Origin: Lutjanus erythropterus
Taxonomy: Eukaryota; Chordata; Actinopteri; Lutjaniformes; Lutjanidae
DNA: 64,000 bases
Reading direction: 5' to 3'
NCBI GenBank assembly: GCA_020091685.1
Contig: CM034607.1
Coordinates: 6,693,465-6,757,464 of the forward strand
The notes under the pieces were generated by a model. It had not been told where the DNA came from. It did not search any database and saw nothing but the letters and a program-made list of their open reading frames with translations. The stretch's first letter is position 1. Every line of letters begins with the position of its first letter. This document shows, piece by piece, positions 23,884 through 34,650 of the stretch. A program made the position numbers and the translations under genes.

Positions 23884-24115
23884 GGACTGCAACTAATGTT
23901 TTTTTTTATTATTATGGATTAATCTGGAGTCCAGAGTAACACCTTCACAGTGCTTTTTTTGTCTAGCCAATATTCCAATTATGAAAAATAAATTGAAATT
24001 ATTAAAAGGAAAAGCCAGAAATTCTCACACTGAAGCTGGAGCCATTAAATGTCACTTTTGCATTAAAAATTACTAAACAATTATAGAAATATAGTTTAAT
24101 TCTGTCAATAAATGA
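23884..24115 (+). mobile_element. GGGCTGCAACTAA-type MITE, decayed copy
   Basis: It begins GGACTGCAACTAATG and continues with ATTATGGATTAATCTGG, TTTTTTTGTCTAGCCAA, TTCTCACACTGAAGCTGG and AATTACTAAACAATTA, the order seen in a common teleost hAT-like MITE. The right end is lost. A complete relative is at 42,693-42,966. Confidence 0.6.
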
Positions 24116-24221
24116 ACCAACTTATTGTTTGTCTTTGTGTGCAAAAATCTTAATTTGTAAAGTCACCAGTAGCTAAAGCTGTCAGATCATTTTAGTGGAG
24201 TATAAAGTACAATTTCCCTCT

Positions 24222-24607
24222 CACTGTCAGAAATAATGTGTTATGAGACTAACTTAAACTTTTTGAAAAAGTTTGCCAACTCATACTGTTTTGTAAGATA
24301 ATTTACTCAACCCCCAGAAAAAAAAGTATTTAAAAAACTGTTGCGTGAACTCAATGAAGTGAAAGTGGATAAAGGTGAATAATTTAATATTTTCAATTGC
24401 AAACATTTAATTTTCAAGTACCCAAATAAATACAAATCATGTTCACAGTTCACTGTGAAAATACAAATTTTGGGGGTTTCTAAAACTCAAAGATTTAAGT
24501 TTATCTAAAGAAAATAAAGACAATAGGTTGGTAAACCTTTATAAAAAAAATCTAGAATGCAACTTCCCTTGAATTTATGAGTTTTCTTAACTTTTTTTTT
24601 TACGGTG
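24222..24607 (+). mobile_element. CACTGT...ACGGTG-ended MITE
   Basis: Left end CACTGTCAGAA; right end read inward CACCGTAAAAA. Internal blocks (AAATACAAATTTTGGGGG-like, CTCAAAGATTTAAG, ATAGGTTGGTAAACC) match 51,090-51,432 (CTCAAAGATTTTCAAAG, ATAGGTTAGCAAA, ending TTTTTTACAGTG). Two diverged copies of one family. Confidence 0.6.
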
Positions 24608-25487
24608 TATACTAATGCAGAATAGTAGTTTGTTTTCCTTGCAATTTGTCTTGCTTCCAGCAGTTTCTAAAAATCCGATTTCACTTTCTTTCTTACTATT
24701 CTTGCTCTGAGATAAAGACATTCTTTTCTTTTTTCACTAATTTCTTTAAAGCTGATTTGCTTGTTTTGCATAAAACTAATCTGATTTCACAGTTTTTCAC
24801 CATGGAAACCAGCTTTCTACACTACTCTACCTCTGGTCTATGTAGTCCAGAAGTATAGAGTAAATGTGTTCCTGTGTGTGCTGAGGTGAGCGCGGGGTCA
24901 CGTGTTAAACTGCTGCCTCCACTGTGTGATTAATGGATCAGAAAGGCAAACAGTGGCAGATCTCAGGGATGGTACTGAACAGGAGGGATGTTGTTTCCTC
25001 ACTTTCGGCTTCCACTGATCTCCCTGTGGATCATACGACTGTTGCTGGAGGAATTTAACACGGTGGTGATGTTCCTTCCTCTAGGGAAAAAAAGCCTCAT
25101 AATTAATGCTCTAGTTCCTTCTAAAAGTTGTCAGGCTCGCTGATCATCTATCACCCCCCCTTTCTTTTTTGTCTCAGATCAGATTCCCAGACCAAGCAGA
25201 GTCGAAAGTCATGATTTCCTTTTGGTCTCCATGACAGATGTGTGTGTTGTGGCTGCAGGGGTCAGAGCGGAGGTGTTGAGAAATGGGCCGGGTTTGAGGG
25301 GGCAAAGGTCACTCACATGTACGCTGCTGTCTGAGGGCGACACATCAATCAAAGTCTAAAGAAAGTGAAAAACACCTGCAGTTATACCTGCTTCACACCT
25401 AAGTACTCTGCCACAATATCCTGCAGACACTGTTATTAATGGGGTTGTTTTCACCTGCTAAATGTTACTGCTCACGTCTGTCTACAG
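24608..25487. other. Unique DNA, GC-richer 24,880-25,380
   Basis: No repeat recognised and no convincing coding frame. It lies directly upstream of the exon-like segment at 25,488. Confidence 0.3.
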
Positions 25488-25534
25488 ATGGTCAACCTGA
25501 GGACACAGTCCCTGAATCACACGTTACCAACAAG
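25488..25534 (+). other. Candidate internal exon, 47 nt
   Basis: A pyrimidine-rich tract ending CTGTCTACAG precedes it and GTAATG follows AAG. Two frames are open: one reads MVNLRTQSLNHTLPT, the other GQPEDTVPESHVTNK after two leading bases. Neither matches a protein I can name. The exon is short, so open frames are expected by chance. A spliced transcript, coding or not, is an inference. Confidence 0.3.
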
Positions 25535-26569
25535 GTAATGTCTCTGTTTCTGATGCTTGTTTTAAAGGAAAAAAATATGTAATACATGTATAAAATGACC
25601 ATGATATGCCATTAGAGATTAAGGAAATATTTGTGTGATTGCTGACAATTCCAGCGATCATCTTTGCTCTTTGTTTTTACAACTTTTTACGACTTGCACA
25701 ACTTATTTATTCCACCATTTTGGACTTTTTAGTAAACACATTTTTTATTTCTGTTGGCCCATATTTACCCAATCTTCATCAAATTTAGTATGTGCAATGT
25801 TTAGAGAACCCAAAACAAAACCTATCAGTTTCTTTTTAATATGAAATCCTGTTAGTCAACAATTGGTTATCAAACTTTTGGAGGCGTGGCCTGATGAACT
25901 TAACGTGCCATAACTCTTCAATTGTAAATTTGATTGCAATCAAATTTGTGAATGTTGAACATACAGCAACTTTGCACAAGTTACAACCAATTTTGTGAGG
26001 CATCTTCAGGCACGAATCACCAACACTTTCAGAAGGTGGGCCGACGAGTGGCAGCTGCAGCTGCAGCTCCAGTAATCATGTGCCTTTCTGCAGGAAATGC
26101 AAATATTTTGGTCTTAAGTTCAAATACCGGCTTCTCTGACAACAACACTACAGCTAGCCTGTTCTTAGAAATTTCCATTCTGCTACAGAATGTCTGTTTT
26201 TGTTTTTTGTCCTTCAAACACTACCTATTTCACATTTATTCATATTACATACAGTTCAAATTAATTAATAGATTACCTTTGTTTCAACTCAGAAAATAAA
26301 GTTAGGAGAAATAAAGCTGATTAAAGTGCAATGTTCTAGTTGTCTCAACATTGCTTTTTAAATTGTCAACAAACTTTTCAGTCTTTGTACTGTGAGTTAA
26401 AATAAATAGTTATCTTACATTATCAATGAGAAAACTTTACTCGTCACACAAACACTTCTTCTGCATTATAGTAACTCACAGTTTAAAGTTTAAATAATTG
26501 TTTATATGACTTTTCAATTCAAGTTAGGAGAATTTAAATTCCAAATTTGTCTCAACTGAAATATATAAT

Positions 26570-26632
26570 CAGAATCAGAAATACTTTGTTGATCCTCGGG
26601 GGGAAATTGTTAGAGTTACAGTTGCTCCCATT
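26570..26632 (+). mobile_element. LINE 3'-end-like remnant
   Basis: AGAATCAGAAATACTTTGTT, GATCCTCGGGGGGAAATTG and TTACAGTTGCTCC form the conserved 3' end of a teleost retroelement. No coding part precedes it. The element is 5'-truncated to about 60 bp. Confidence 0.65.
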
Positions 26633-27239
26633 CAAGGATAGAGGTATATAGACAGAAGTTCTTTGACTCATTGGACTGCAGCACTCTTTTTTGAACACTC
26701 TTACATGTTTCTCCTTTAATTAATGAGTGTGAATTAAAATAATCAAAGCGAATAATGTTCACACATGTGGTCAAAAGACATGAACACTTCACTCCTCTGG
26801 GGGTATTTCACTGTATGAGACATTCACGTAGCTGCAGACTGTAATGTGTACTGTCACCGCAGTGCACGCTGCCAGTTCACTGACGCTGCATGTTAGTGCA
26901 AATGACAAAATAACGAAACGGCAGTAACTGTTTGAAATAAGAAAATTGAACACAGAACATCAGTTTGTGTATTCTGGCAGGCAGCGGTTCCAGTTTCCAT
27001 CAGTCACAGTGGAGCTATAGAACCGTGCAGCAGCATAATTTCATCTCCTATCAAGATGATTTAACATTCATGTTAATAAAGTGAGTTTCATATTCATGTA
27101 TGACGTTATGCACATACACTATTCAAGCATTCATCTGTTTTTTTTTTTAACAATTTGGGTCTTAGAATAGTATCCAATTTTCAAAGAAGTCTTCAATGAT
27201 ACTTACACAGTTTTAACATTTTTGTATGTCTGATCCTCA

Positions 27240-27875
27240 TTTCTATTCTAGTTATAATAACACTGTACTTAAATATTTCCATTTTATACAATTGTATTTA
27301 TACTTCTACTCCACTACATGTCAGGGACAAACAATTCTATTTTTTACTGCACCACATCTGTCTGAGAGCTTTAGTTAACAGGTTTCCTTACAGATTACAA
27401 TTTTTCAATCCTTTCCTGTCCGGTGAAAAATCCATGTCCATAGGTGATTTTCATTTTGAATGTTTGTGATAAACTGTAGGACGAGGTGTTTGTTTATGGG
27501 TTGAGACAATTCAACTCCTTCATAAGAAAAAATGGACTCTTAAAAACCCTTTTGGATCAGACTCCCGCATGCGTCCCTTTGCTGCACGTCATCCCGCCAC
27601 TCTCTCCCCACCCTTTCCTGTCCTCACTTCATCTGTCCTATTAAATAAAGGTATAATAAAATCGTAAAAGCCCATATATATGCATGTGTATAGACATATA
27701 AATATGTAAAATGCATCATCACAAAGATGAAAACAGGGCTGTTTTTCTGACACCATGAAAAAGTGACCTTTGACCTTTAGAGATATGTGGTTCTGTGACA
27801 GTGAAGCCATAAACACATGATGATCTTATAAAATATGATGTACTGCTAAAGGTTGAACTACTCAACAGCATATGT
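27240..27875 (+). mobile_element. hAT-like MITE interrupted by later insertions
   Basis: The left part (27,240-27,404) holds CTGTACTTAAATATTTCC, TTCTACTCCACTACATGTCA, TTTTACTGCACCACATC and GAGAGCTTTAGTTAACAGG. The right part (27,795-27,875) holds CTTATAAAATATGATGTACT and AACTACTCAACAGCATAT. These are consecutive parts of one common fish MITE related to the element at 55,034. About 390 bp including a SINE tail sits between them. Confidence 0.6.
27570..27672 (+). mobile_element. tRNA-derived SINE, 5'-truncated
   Basis: CCCTTTGCTGCACGTCATCC, CCTTTCCTGTCCTCACTTCA and TCTGTCCTATTAAATAAAGG match the body and tail of the full-length SINE at 4,664-4,857. The tRNA-like head is missing. It lies within the interrupted MITE. 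Confidence 0.75.
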
Positions 27876-28209
27876 TAAAAAGAGTTCAATCATAAACATC
27901 TGCAGCATCTGCAGAATGAGTACCTGAAAACTTAACCAACTAAGGCATGCTGGGAAACGAGGGCTGTATTTTAGACCAGGAAATAGTTTTTAGATTGTAC
28001 TGCCTGTATCACTGATACAGTAGATTGATACCTGAGTTCTGATTGGACACATACACAAACACAAAAAAAAACTTTTTGTGCCACACAATAGTCCAGCAGC
28101 AGCACGACTGACTGCAAAACACAAGGCGCTGGTCTTTCCAGCAGAACCCCAAACTCCCACCAAGCTGACTTTACTACAATATGGATTTTTTTGTTTTGTT
28201 TTTTTGTAG

Positions 28210-28264
28210 ACCTCGCGAACACTAACCTGATTATTCCGGGAGGTCTCAACTCAAAAACGCTGAG
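28210..28264 (+). other. Candidate internal exon, 55 nt
   Basis: A long T-rich tract ending TTTTTTTGTAG precedes it and GAG is followed by GTAATA. Only one frame is open, reading LANTNLIIPGGLNSKTL after two bases. Joining it to the 30,747 segment keeps the frame open (two trailing bases plus one). I do not recognise the peptide. Support is limited to splice-like borders and one open frame. Confidence 0.3.
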
Positions 28265-28739
28265 GTAATAGTTTCACCGTTCCTTTTTTTTTCACACGTT
28301 TCCTTTCCCTCTTTTTCTCCTCCTCCTCTGGAAGTGTGTTTAACATCTGTGTGATCATCTGGCAGCTAATGTTTCTTCCGCCATATGACTTTTCTTACAT
28401 TTACATCTCCTAAAACGTAGTGTAACTTTGCCTATGAATGCTGGGTAATGCTTTAGATTACAGTCCGCAACTTACTGCGTAGTTACTCCAGGGTACGCCT
28501 TGTTACAATTTATACAAATGTCTGTATACAAAACTATTTAAAAGATACAATTTTTTGTCCTCATTTGAAAATTATAGCGCATGTAACTTCACTCTGTTGG
28601 GTTATTGAAAGAAAAAATCTTAGAGCAGAGACATTTAACAAAGGTAAAGTTTGTAGATATTGAAATAATTGCTATCTGAATGTTAAAGTTTATAAATAAC
28701 CACTTATTCTTTTGTTGAATGTACGCATATGCGCAGGCT

Positions 28740-28807
28740 GGTGGGGCTCAGCTTCTCATAGATTAACATAGGGGAGTCTCCTAGGAAAAAAAGGTTGGGA
28801 ACCACTG
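28740..28807 (-). mobile_element. End fragment of a CAGTGGTTCCCAACC hAT-type MITE
   Basis: GGGGCTCAGCTTCTC to AAAAAGGTTGGGAACCACTG is the terminal part, in opposite orientation, of the family whose near-complete copy is at 40,826-41,608. The remainder is absent. Confidence 0.65.
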
Positions 28808-29410
28808 CTTTAAAGTGATACACAGTGCTGTAAAGTTTGCTAACATTAGCCACCATTAGCTTCTGTCCATACCAGACCATGCAGTACAAGGCTGTGGCAG
28901 TAAATGTGCATTAAGTGCTTTGAATTTTATCGGTAATGAGTTTAACTTTGCATTTATAAGACTAAGACTGCATTGTTTCTCCTTTCAGAAGTTCCATAGT
29001 CCCACATTAACATGTGTGTTTTAAACTTGACCTTTGACCTGTTTGATCTACAGATAGAGTAGGCTGAGACAATGGTATCATTTAGTCTCAGCCACGAGAT
29101 TTCTGTGCCAAAAACTGCAACGCAAACAGTTCTGGTCAAACCACCTACTTTTATGGGATTTATGATTCTGAATATTGTATTTCAACAGTAGTCTCAGTCT
29201 TGGGGGATTCTTTAGGGCAACAATAAGGCAGTGGAAAAGATGAAAAGAGGGAGAAAGAAACACAAAGAGACAGCGGAGGAAAAACAGAGAGGCTCATCAG
29301 GGTCTCATCACTCTCGACTATAATGACTGACATGTGTGAGCTATTAGACTCTGGTTTCCCTGACAGGAAAAGTGTTGCTGGAGTGGATTGGGGGGTTGGG
29401 GGTGATGCTC

Positions 29411-29421
29411 ACCACCACCAC

Positions 29422-29454
<33 letters not shown>
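29411..29454 (+). repeat. Trinucleotide tract: ACC x5 then AGC x10
   Basis: An uninterrupted ACC run passes directly into an AGC/CAG run. Translating it gives poly-serine or poly-alanine in small frames on both strands (29,318-29,692), which are not counted as genes. Confidence 0.9.
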
Positions 29455-29455
<1 letters not shown>

Positions 29456-29720
29456 CCAAATGTAACAGGGTGGGCCGCACACATCGCACACATCCTCCAT
29501 GACAGACTGGCGGAGGAAGCCGATTCTCCCCCGAGGTCACGATCGATGCCTCATCCTGTCACATTCTGGAAACTCCAATCAGGCGCCAAAGGAATGTTTC
29601 CTGACCGACAGCCCGACGCAGACACTTCATGTGGCCCCGCTCTGCAAATCAGGCCCACTGGGATGAAAGGGTCATCACGCCATTTTTATTAAGTGTCTGT
29701 TATTTATGAAGAGTTATCAA
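29455..29720. promoter_or_regulatory. GC-richer unique block next to the CAG tract
   Basis: Repeat-free DNA with CCGAGGTCACGATCGATGCC, CAGGCGCCAAAGG and CCATTTTTATTAAGTG. The composition contrasts with the AT-rich surroundings. A conserved regulatory element is possible but is only inferred. Confidence 0.25.
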
Positions 29721-30740
29721 TCACAAAGTGGAAAACAGGAGATGGGAGGAAAAGCAAGTGTTTTTGTCCAAATCAAATAATTATTTAGACAGACTCTGTG
29801 ACCCCGAAACGATGGATTTTGTGTTTGCTTTTCCACTGCACCAGGAAATAATACGATCGCAAAATATCGTCTGTTGGTTGGAAGCCTACAAGGATACGCT
29901 TATTTCGTTTCCTTGTAAAGCCAGGAAATTTATGTCAGGACGTTTTCTTGGCGTATAAATGAAGAAGAAGCCACCCGTGACGAACAAAACAGGCCTTTCA
30001 GCTAGCTCAAATCTGTAAATATGTACCCAGCAACAATATTTGAATTGAATTGAATTCAGCTTAACTGTTACAGCTTTTGCCGAGTTGTGAGCAGTAACAT
30101 TCAAACAGCAATTTGTGCTGCTAGCCGATGTGGATTCTCTTACTTAAGTGATCATAAAGATAAAAAGGCAGAACTTGCCTATCTTCATCGTGGATTGTTT
30201 AAATTTGGATCAGACCAAAAAAAGACATCTTATTACAATCCTCCAACAAATAATTGTCTTCAGATTAGACAAAACATCAATACATTCTAAGAAGAATAAA
30301 ATAACACCGGGCTCATGAAGAACCACTCGTACAAACAGATTTGTTCTTGAGTGGTGCATACGAGAGATTTAAGAGAACTTGTGGCATTCACCAATTTTCT
30401 TATAATTTGAATTTACGAGGTCCAGACCTGTTGTACAGTCATGTGCAGTCAGTCTGTATATTTCATTAGTTTGAAGACATTTTGAGTTTGAAAAATAAAT
30501 TACACTTCATAATTATGCTGACATTATCCTGTTTGACTATATTTCAAATTGTAACATAATTAGAAATTTACATATATAGTCTATCATCATTCATTCAATG
30601 ATCTATTATTACCTGCTGTCAGGTGTATTGGTCGTATATCTGCACATGCAGGTTTATGAAGTCTCTGTCCAGGCGAACATGCTCACTTACTCTGTCCTCT
30701 GTCTCTGTGATGAAAACTTCCCTTTAACCCTCTCCTCTCG
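29721..30740. other. Unique DNA, no gene seen
   Basis: A short TTGAATTGAATTGAATTC run lies at 30,040-30,057. Small open frames have no recognisable domains. Confidence 0.35.
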
Positions 30741-30746
30741 CTGCAG

Positions 30747-30778
30747 TTATCGATCGTCCCTTACCGTGGCTGTGGCAA
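30747..30778 (+). other. Candidate microexon, 32 nt
   Basis: Preceded by CCCTCTCCTCTCGCTGCAG, a strong 3' splice-type sequence, and followed by GTAATT after CAA. All frames are open in so short a segment. The frame compatible with 28,210-28,264 reads YRSSLTVAVA. This is a weak candidate, supported mostly by the acceptor. Confidence 0.25.
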
Positions 30779-31850
30779 GTAATTTTTTTTCTCCCAAGTC
30801 ATTTTCATATTGAGATATTTCATCTTTATTTCAGTGACGGACAGCATTACAGCATTCACCTTTCCCGTTTCTTTGCTTTATCAGGTCTTTTAATTCCACT
30901 GCTGACGCTGTTAAAATAACAGATTTTCCTTTATGGATCTCTGAAAGCAGGACGTCAAACTCCAAACTCAAACTCTTCTTTTTTTTTCTCTTTGATGCCA
31001 TTTTCATGCACGAACACTTCCTGACATATGGAGCAGGAAGCGCAGCCTTATATGGTGTTACTGGAGTGTTAATTACGCTAATTTACAAGTTTCATGCTCG
31101 TGCAATCAAATACACACAGATGGATAATTTACATGGTTTTCTTAAGTTACAAAGGTTTGTTAAATGTGACATGGCAAGTTTGTACAAAAAAAGTAAGAAA
31201 TTTAAGACAAGAATCCAAAAATGTTCTTGCATGAGGCCTATCATCTTTAAACACAACATCTTTATGTTGTTTAACATACAGATTACATTTTACTTTATTT
31301 TTTCTTATTCCTGTGTCTAAAATTTGTATTTCAAAGCATAATAATCACAATCACAATACAAATATAATATAAAGCTTCCATACTTTATTTTTTACATCTT
31401 CTGGAGAGTTTATTACTTTATTCAGTGGGCTAAATTAACCTTGTAAAAGATTAAAAGTAGGCTGCACACAAAAGTAAACAATGCATATTTAAAAATACTC
31501 ATCAAAAAGTTGGTTGAAACTAATTCCCTGCCTCTCACTGTAGGAATAACCAATCGCATTTGCAGAATTGGGATGGTACTTGGGGTGACCAATTAGATTT
31601 CCGTGTTTTTTTTTCCCCAGCTTCACCTATGCTCCCCACTGTCGCGGCCTGAATGCAGTACACCTATTCAAAATGAACAGGACATGTCAAGGTCTGATTT
31701 GTGTTGAACACAGCCTAAGAGTGGTATCAATCTAACAACTAGTAGTTGTGCGGCAGTGCTAAAATCCATTCACGTCACTTATCATGCATCAGAGAAAGAT
31801 ATCCATGAACGAAACACACAGTAGGCTGCTTTGTTACTTTGTTGAAGCTG
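30779..31850. other. AT-rich DNA, no feature recognised
   Basis: Opposing small frames at 31,006-31,320 have no domain. No repeat family recognised. Confidence 0.35.
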
Positions 31851-33110
31851 CAATCCATTATTTCCATTTTCTGACAGCGCAAATCCTCAACCTCACTTAT
31901 GTCAGATTACCCTGCACTGCAAAGCGTGTGTGTCAGCAGTAACACCGATGACAGGCGCACACATTTTCCTTAATGGGAGCCTCAGCAGCGGTCATGATTA
32001 GCAGCCCTGTCAGAAAATCTCCTCACTGTACTGTGCTGTTTTTAGGACTCGAGGACAGCCAGCTTAAACCCACTTGTTAGGTTAAGCGCTCGTAGCAGAA
32101 ACTATTTTCCAGTGTAAACACCACCTCCCAAAAGCCTGGCTCCGAGGCAAGAAGATAAGCGGCTCTAATGATAAAATGTCCTAAAGCTCTTTGTTCTCGC
32201 TGGGAATGCAAGCGCACAGGTCACAGTGTGGAATTTACAGAGGGCTCGCGCTTAATGAGAAAAAAGACTGTTGTAAATCCTTTGGCAAACTCAGTCATGA
32301 AACACAGATTAGGGTGTTAATCAGCCATTATCACTCAAAAGGCAGATTATTAAGCTCCAACAAAAATCACCAAAGGCTCTTATGCTGTTAATGAAAATTG
32401 CAACAAACTGGTTATTGTTCCATATTTAGCAAGTTGCAGCTTTTAAGTGCAAAATGAGGGGAATTATATTTCTACTGTACACTTCAAAAGGCCGTCACAG
32501 CATGCAGGACACGCTCACTCAACACTTTTTAAATTAAACTTCAGATAAAGTGACTATTAAGCACCATTACCTAAAGGCACTAGGTAATTACCACTTTCAC
32601 TTCCCCCCTCAGGCCTCCTACAACTTGTCCCACTCATGGCCCCTCGCTCTGTAAACACTTTGAAGAGAAAAAAAAAAAAGATGATATACAGCTGGATCCA
32701 CAGCTGTATGTACCCTCCCCTTCGTTTTTGTTTTTTGTTTTTTTTCTGTAGAAGCAGCTTCCAGTTCTTGCTTTCCGCCCCCAGAGCCTTCCGACCCTCA
32801 CTCCCTGACCCCAGTAGGGAGCTTGGAGCACTGCTGGTAGGACTGAGCACGAAGGGGGGATTTAACAGCCACGGGCCTGGAAGGCAGAGAGGTGTTTCAT
32901 ATAAAATTGTCCCACATGGCCATTATAACGTCTCCCCCCCGGTGGGTGCTGGGAACTCAGGGGAGCTGACAGCCTGGCAGGGGAGGCCCAAAAAAGTGCG
33001 TGTTGACAAAAATTCTCGGCTTCACAATAGCTCCCAATGTTTGCCCAGGGTGGAAGCTATATCACAGGGTTTACACAAACAACGGGGGGGTGATTGAGAT
33101 TTTACAAAGA
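31851..33110. promoter_or_regulatory. Repeat-free island, candidate conserved non-coding region
   Basis: About 1.2 kb without any recognised repeat. At 32,300-32,400 lie clustered homeodomain-type cores: GTTAATCAGCCATTATCAC and GCAGATTATTAAGC. The longest frame of the window (153 codons, 32,636-33,097) lies here. Its start translates A and T homopolymers (KRKKKK, FLFFFC) and the rest has no domain, so it is not called as a gene. Confidence 0.3.
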
Positions 33111-33239
33111 GGCCTACTGTACTGTATTTAGTGGTACCCGATGCCATGCAGCTCCTGGACGTGCTGTATATGAGATTGGCTTGACGTGGTAGTCGGTGTT
33201 ACCAGCGTTCCACAATGTTCTGGCATGGACGATTACATT

Positions 33240-33640
33240 ACTTACTTACAATACCTTATTAAAATGATGTATATATAGCTCTATGCCTCACCTTCATTTA
33301 GTGTTCGATGACTCATGAATATGCAAATAGTCCCCACCCTCTCCACACCCCCAGCCCTAACCCCACCCCTACTCCTAAGTAGCCACATCTGGCTTCTCCG
33401 CTGTTTTGCCAGCTAATCACAGTAACCAGCTACATCCGGCTCCTGACTCCATTTTTTTGAGACTATTTCTGCTCACTGACGTTTCAATGCAAAAAATGCT
33501 CAGAAATTGCAATTTGCAGCGGAAGGGCTCTTTAAATATGCTATGTGCTAGGCTTATCTATGAAAAACAAATTCTTAGGACGGTTAAAAGACATTGATGG
33601 GGGACCTATAAAAGCGAAATACTCACATCTTAAATTAGAA
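33240..33640. other. Possible repeat remnant, unassigned
   Basis: TCATGAATATGCAAATAG followed by a C-rich tract (CCCCACCCTCTCCACACCCC) and later GGGGGACCTATAAAAG resemble pieces of fish MITEs. No ends were found. GCTAGCTAACTAGCTAACTA lies just after, at 33,655-33,675. Confidence 0.3.
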
Positions 33641-34130
33641 AATGTTAGCTAGACGCTAGCTAACTAGCTAACTAATGTACATCAATAATTAGCTAGCTAG
33701 TTAGGTGATATTTTGCTAATATTAGCAGACTTAAGACGTGACTCTATGTTGTTGCTTTTACAGGGACAGGAGAAAGGTGACCAAGGTACCAAGTTTGCTC
33801 GACTGTTATTGGAAGTCAGAGGAAAAAAGGGCAGGATATGGAAGGGTCAATACTTGAAATTGAAAGTGTACAGCAGCAAAGTTGCAGCACAGAATAGCAG
33901 GAGCTACATTTTAAGTCAGTTCGAAGGGCAATTACACAGAGCCCCAGCATTGCCAAACAGTTGTGGGGTGCAGGCAGACATTAAAGTCAATATTCTGTAT
34001 TATACATTACCATGAGGATGTTAGTTGATGCTAATTTGTCAAAACTAAGGCTAACTTGGCTAAACCAAGCTAGCCTTGGCCACAGACAGTTGAATAAGAA
34101 GACAGAGTTTCCAGGTCTGGAAAGTGAAGT

Positions 34131-34370
34131 GCCTTCAACCTGCATTCTCTGTAGTGGCCAGCAGGGGGTGACTCTGCTGGCTGCAAAAAAGTCTCATTGT
34201 ATGTAGTCTTATGAGAAAATTACCTCACTTTTCATCTGATTTATGATCTCAGTGAACTGTTTCCTAATGAGTTTATGCTCTCAATCGCTAGTTTCAGGTC
34301 TTCTTCCATACAGCATGATGTTCTTTTTGTAAATTATGGTACATTTTAGAGTAAAATGGCAGTGCTGATC
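34131..34370 (+). mobile_element. CAGCAGGGGGTGACTC dispersed repeat
   Basis: GCCTTCAACCTGCATTCTCT, GTGGCCAGCAGGGGGTGACT, AAAAAGTCTCATTGTATG, CTCAATCGCTAGTTTC and TACAGCATGATGTTC occur in the order of a very common teleost repeat. Ends not defined. Confidence 0.65.
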
Positions 34371-34499
34371 AAATATGGACCAAGATTCTGTTACTACATT
34401 GTCTATTTCTTGCTTAAAATATTTTCAGAAATGAGAAACATCATAACCAGGCAGGCCACCATTATTTCCTGCTGAGCAGACAAGCCAAGACCAAGCAGC

Positions 34500-34650
34500 A
34501 TCCAAGACCAGCTCAACACTCGTCCATACTGCACCCACCTCGGTTGCAAAAAACACAAGACAGTGACCCCAAGTCAACGCTTCAAAATGGTAGCCCACAA
34601 ACTAACAGGTGATGTCACAGTGGCTCCATCCACTTATTCTGCTGTCTTGA
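34500..34650 (+). mobile_element. Continuation of a dispersed repeat (GATGTCACAGTGGCTCC)
   Basis: GTCAACGCTTCAAAATGG, CCCACAAACTAACAGGTGA and TGTCACAGTGGCTCCATCC match another teleost repeat often found with the preceding one. Ends not defined. Confidence 0.5.

Noticed and set aside
29318-29692. Frames with poly-serine or poly-alanine
   Set aside because: They translate the AGC/CAG trinucleotide tract.
32636-33097. 153-codon plus-strand frame, the longest in the window
   Set aside because: It starts by translating A and T homopolymers, has no domain, and overlaps frames on the other strand. A frame of this length is plausible by chance in GC-richer DNA.
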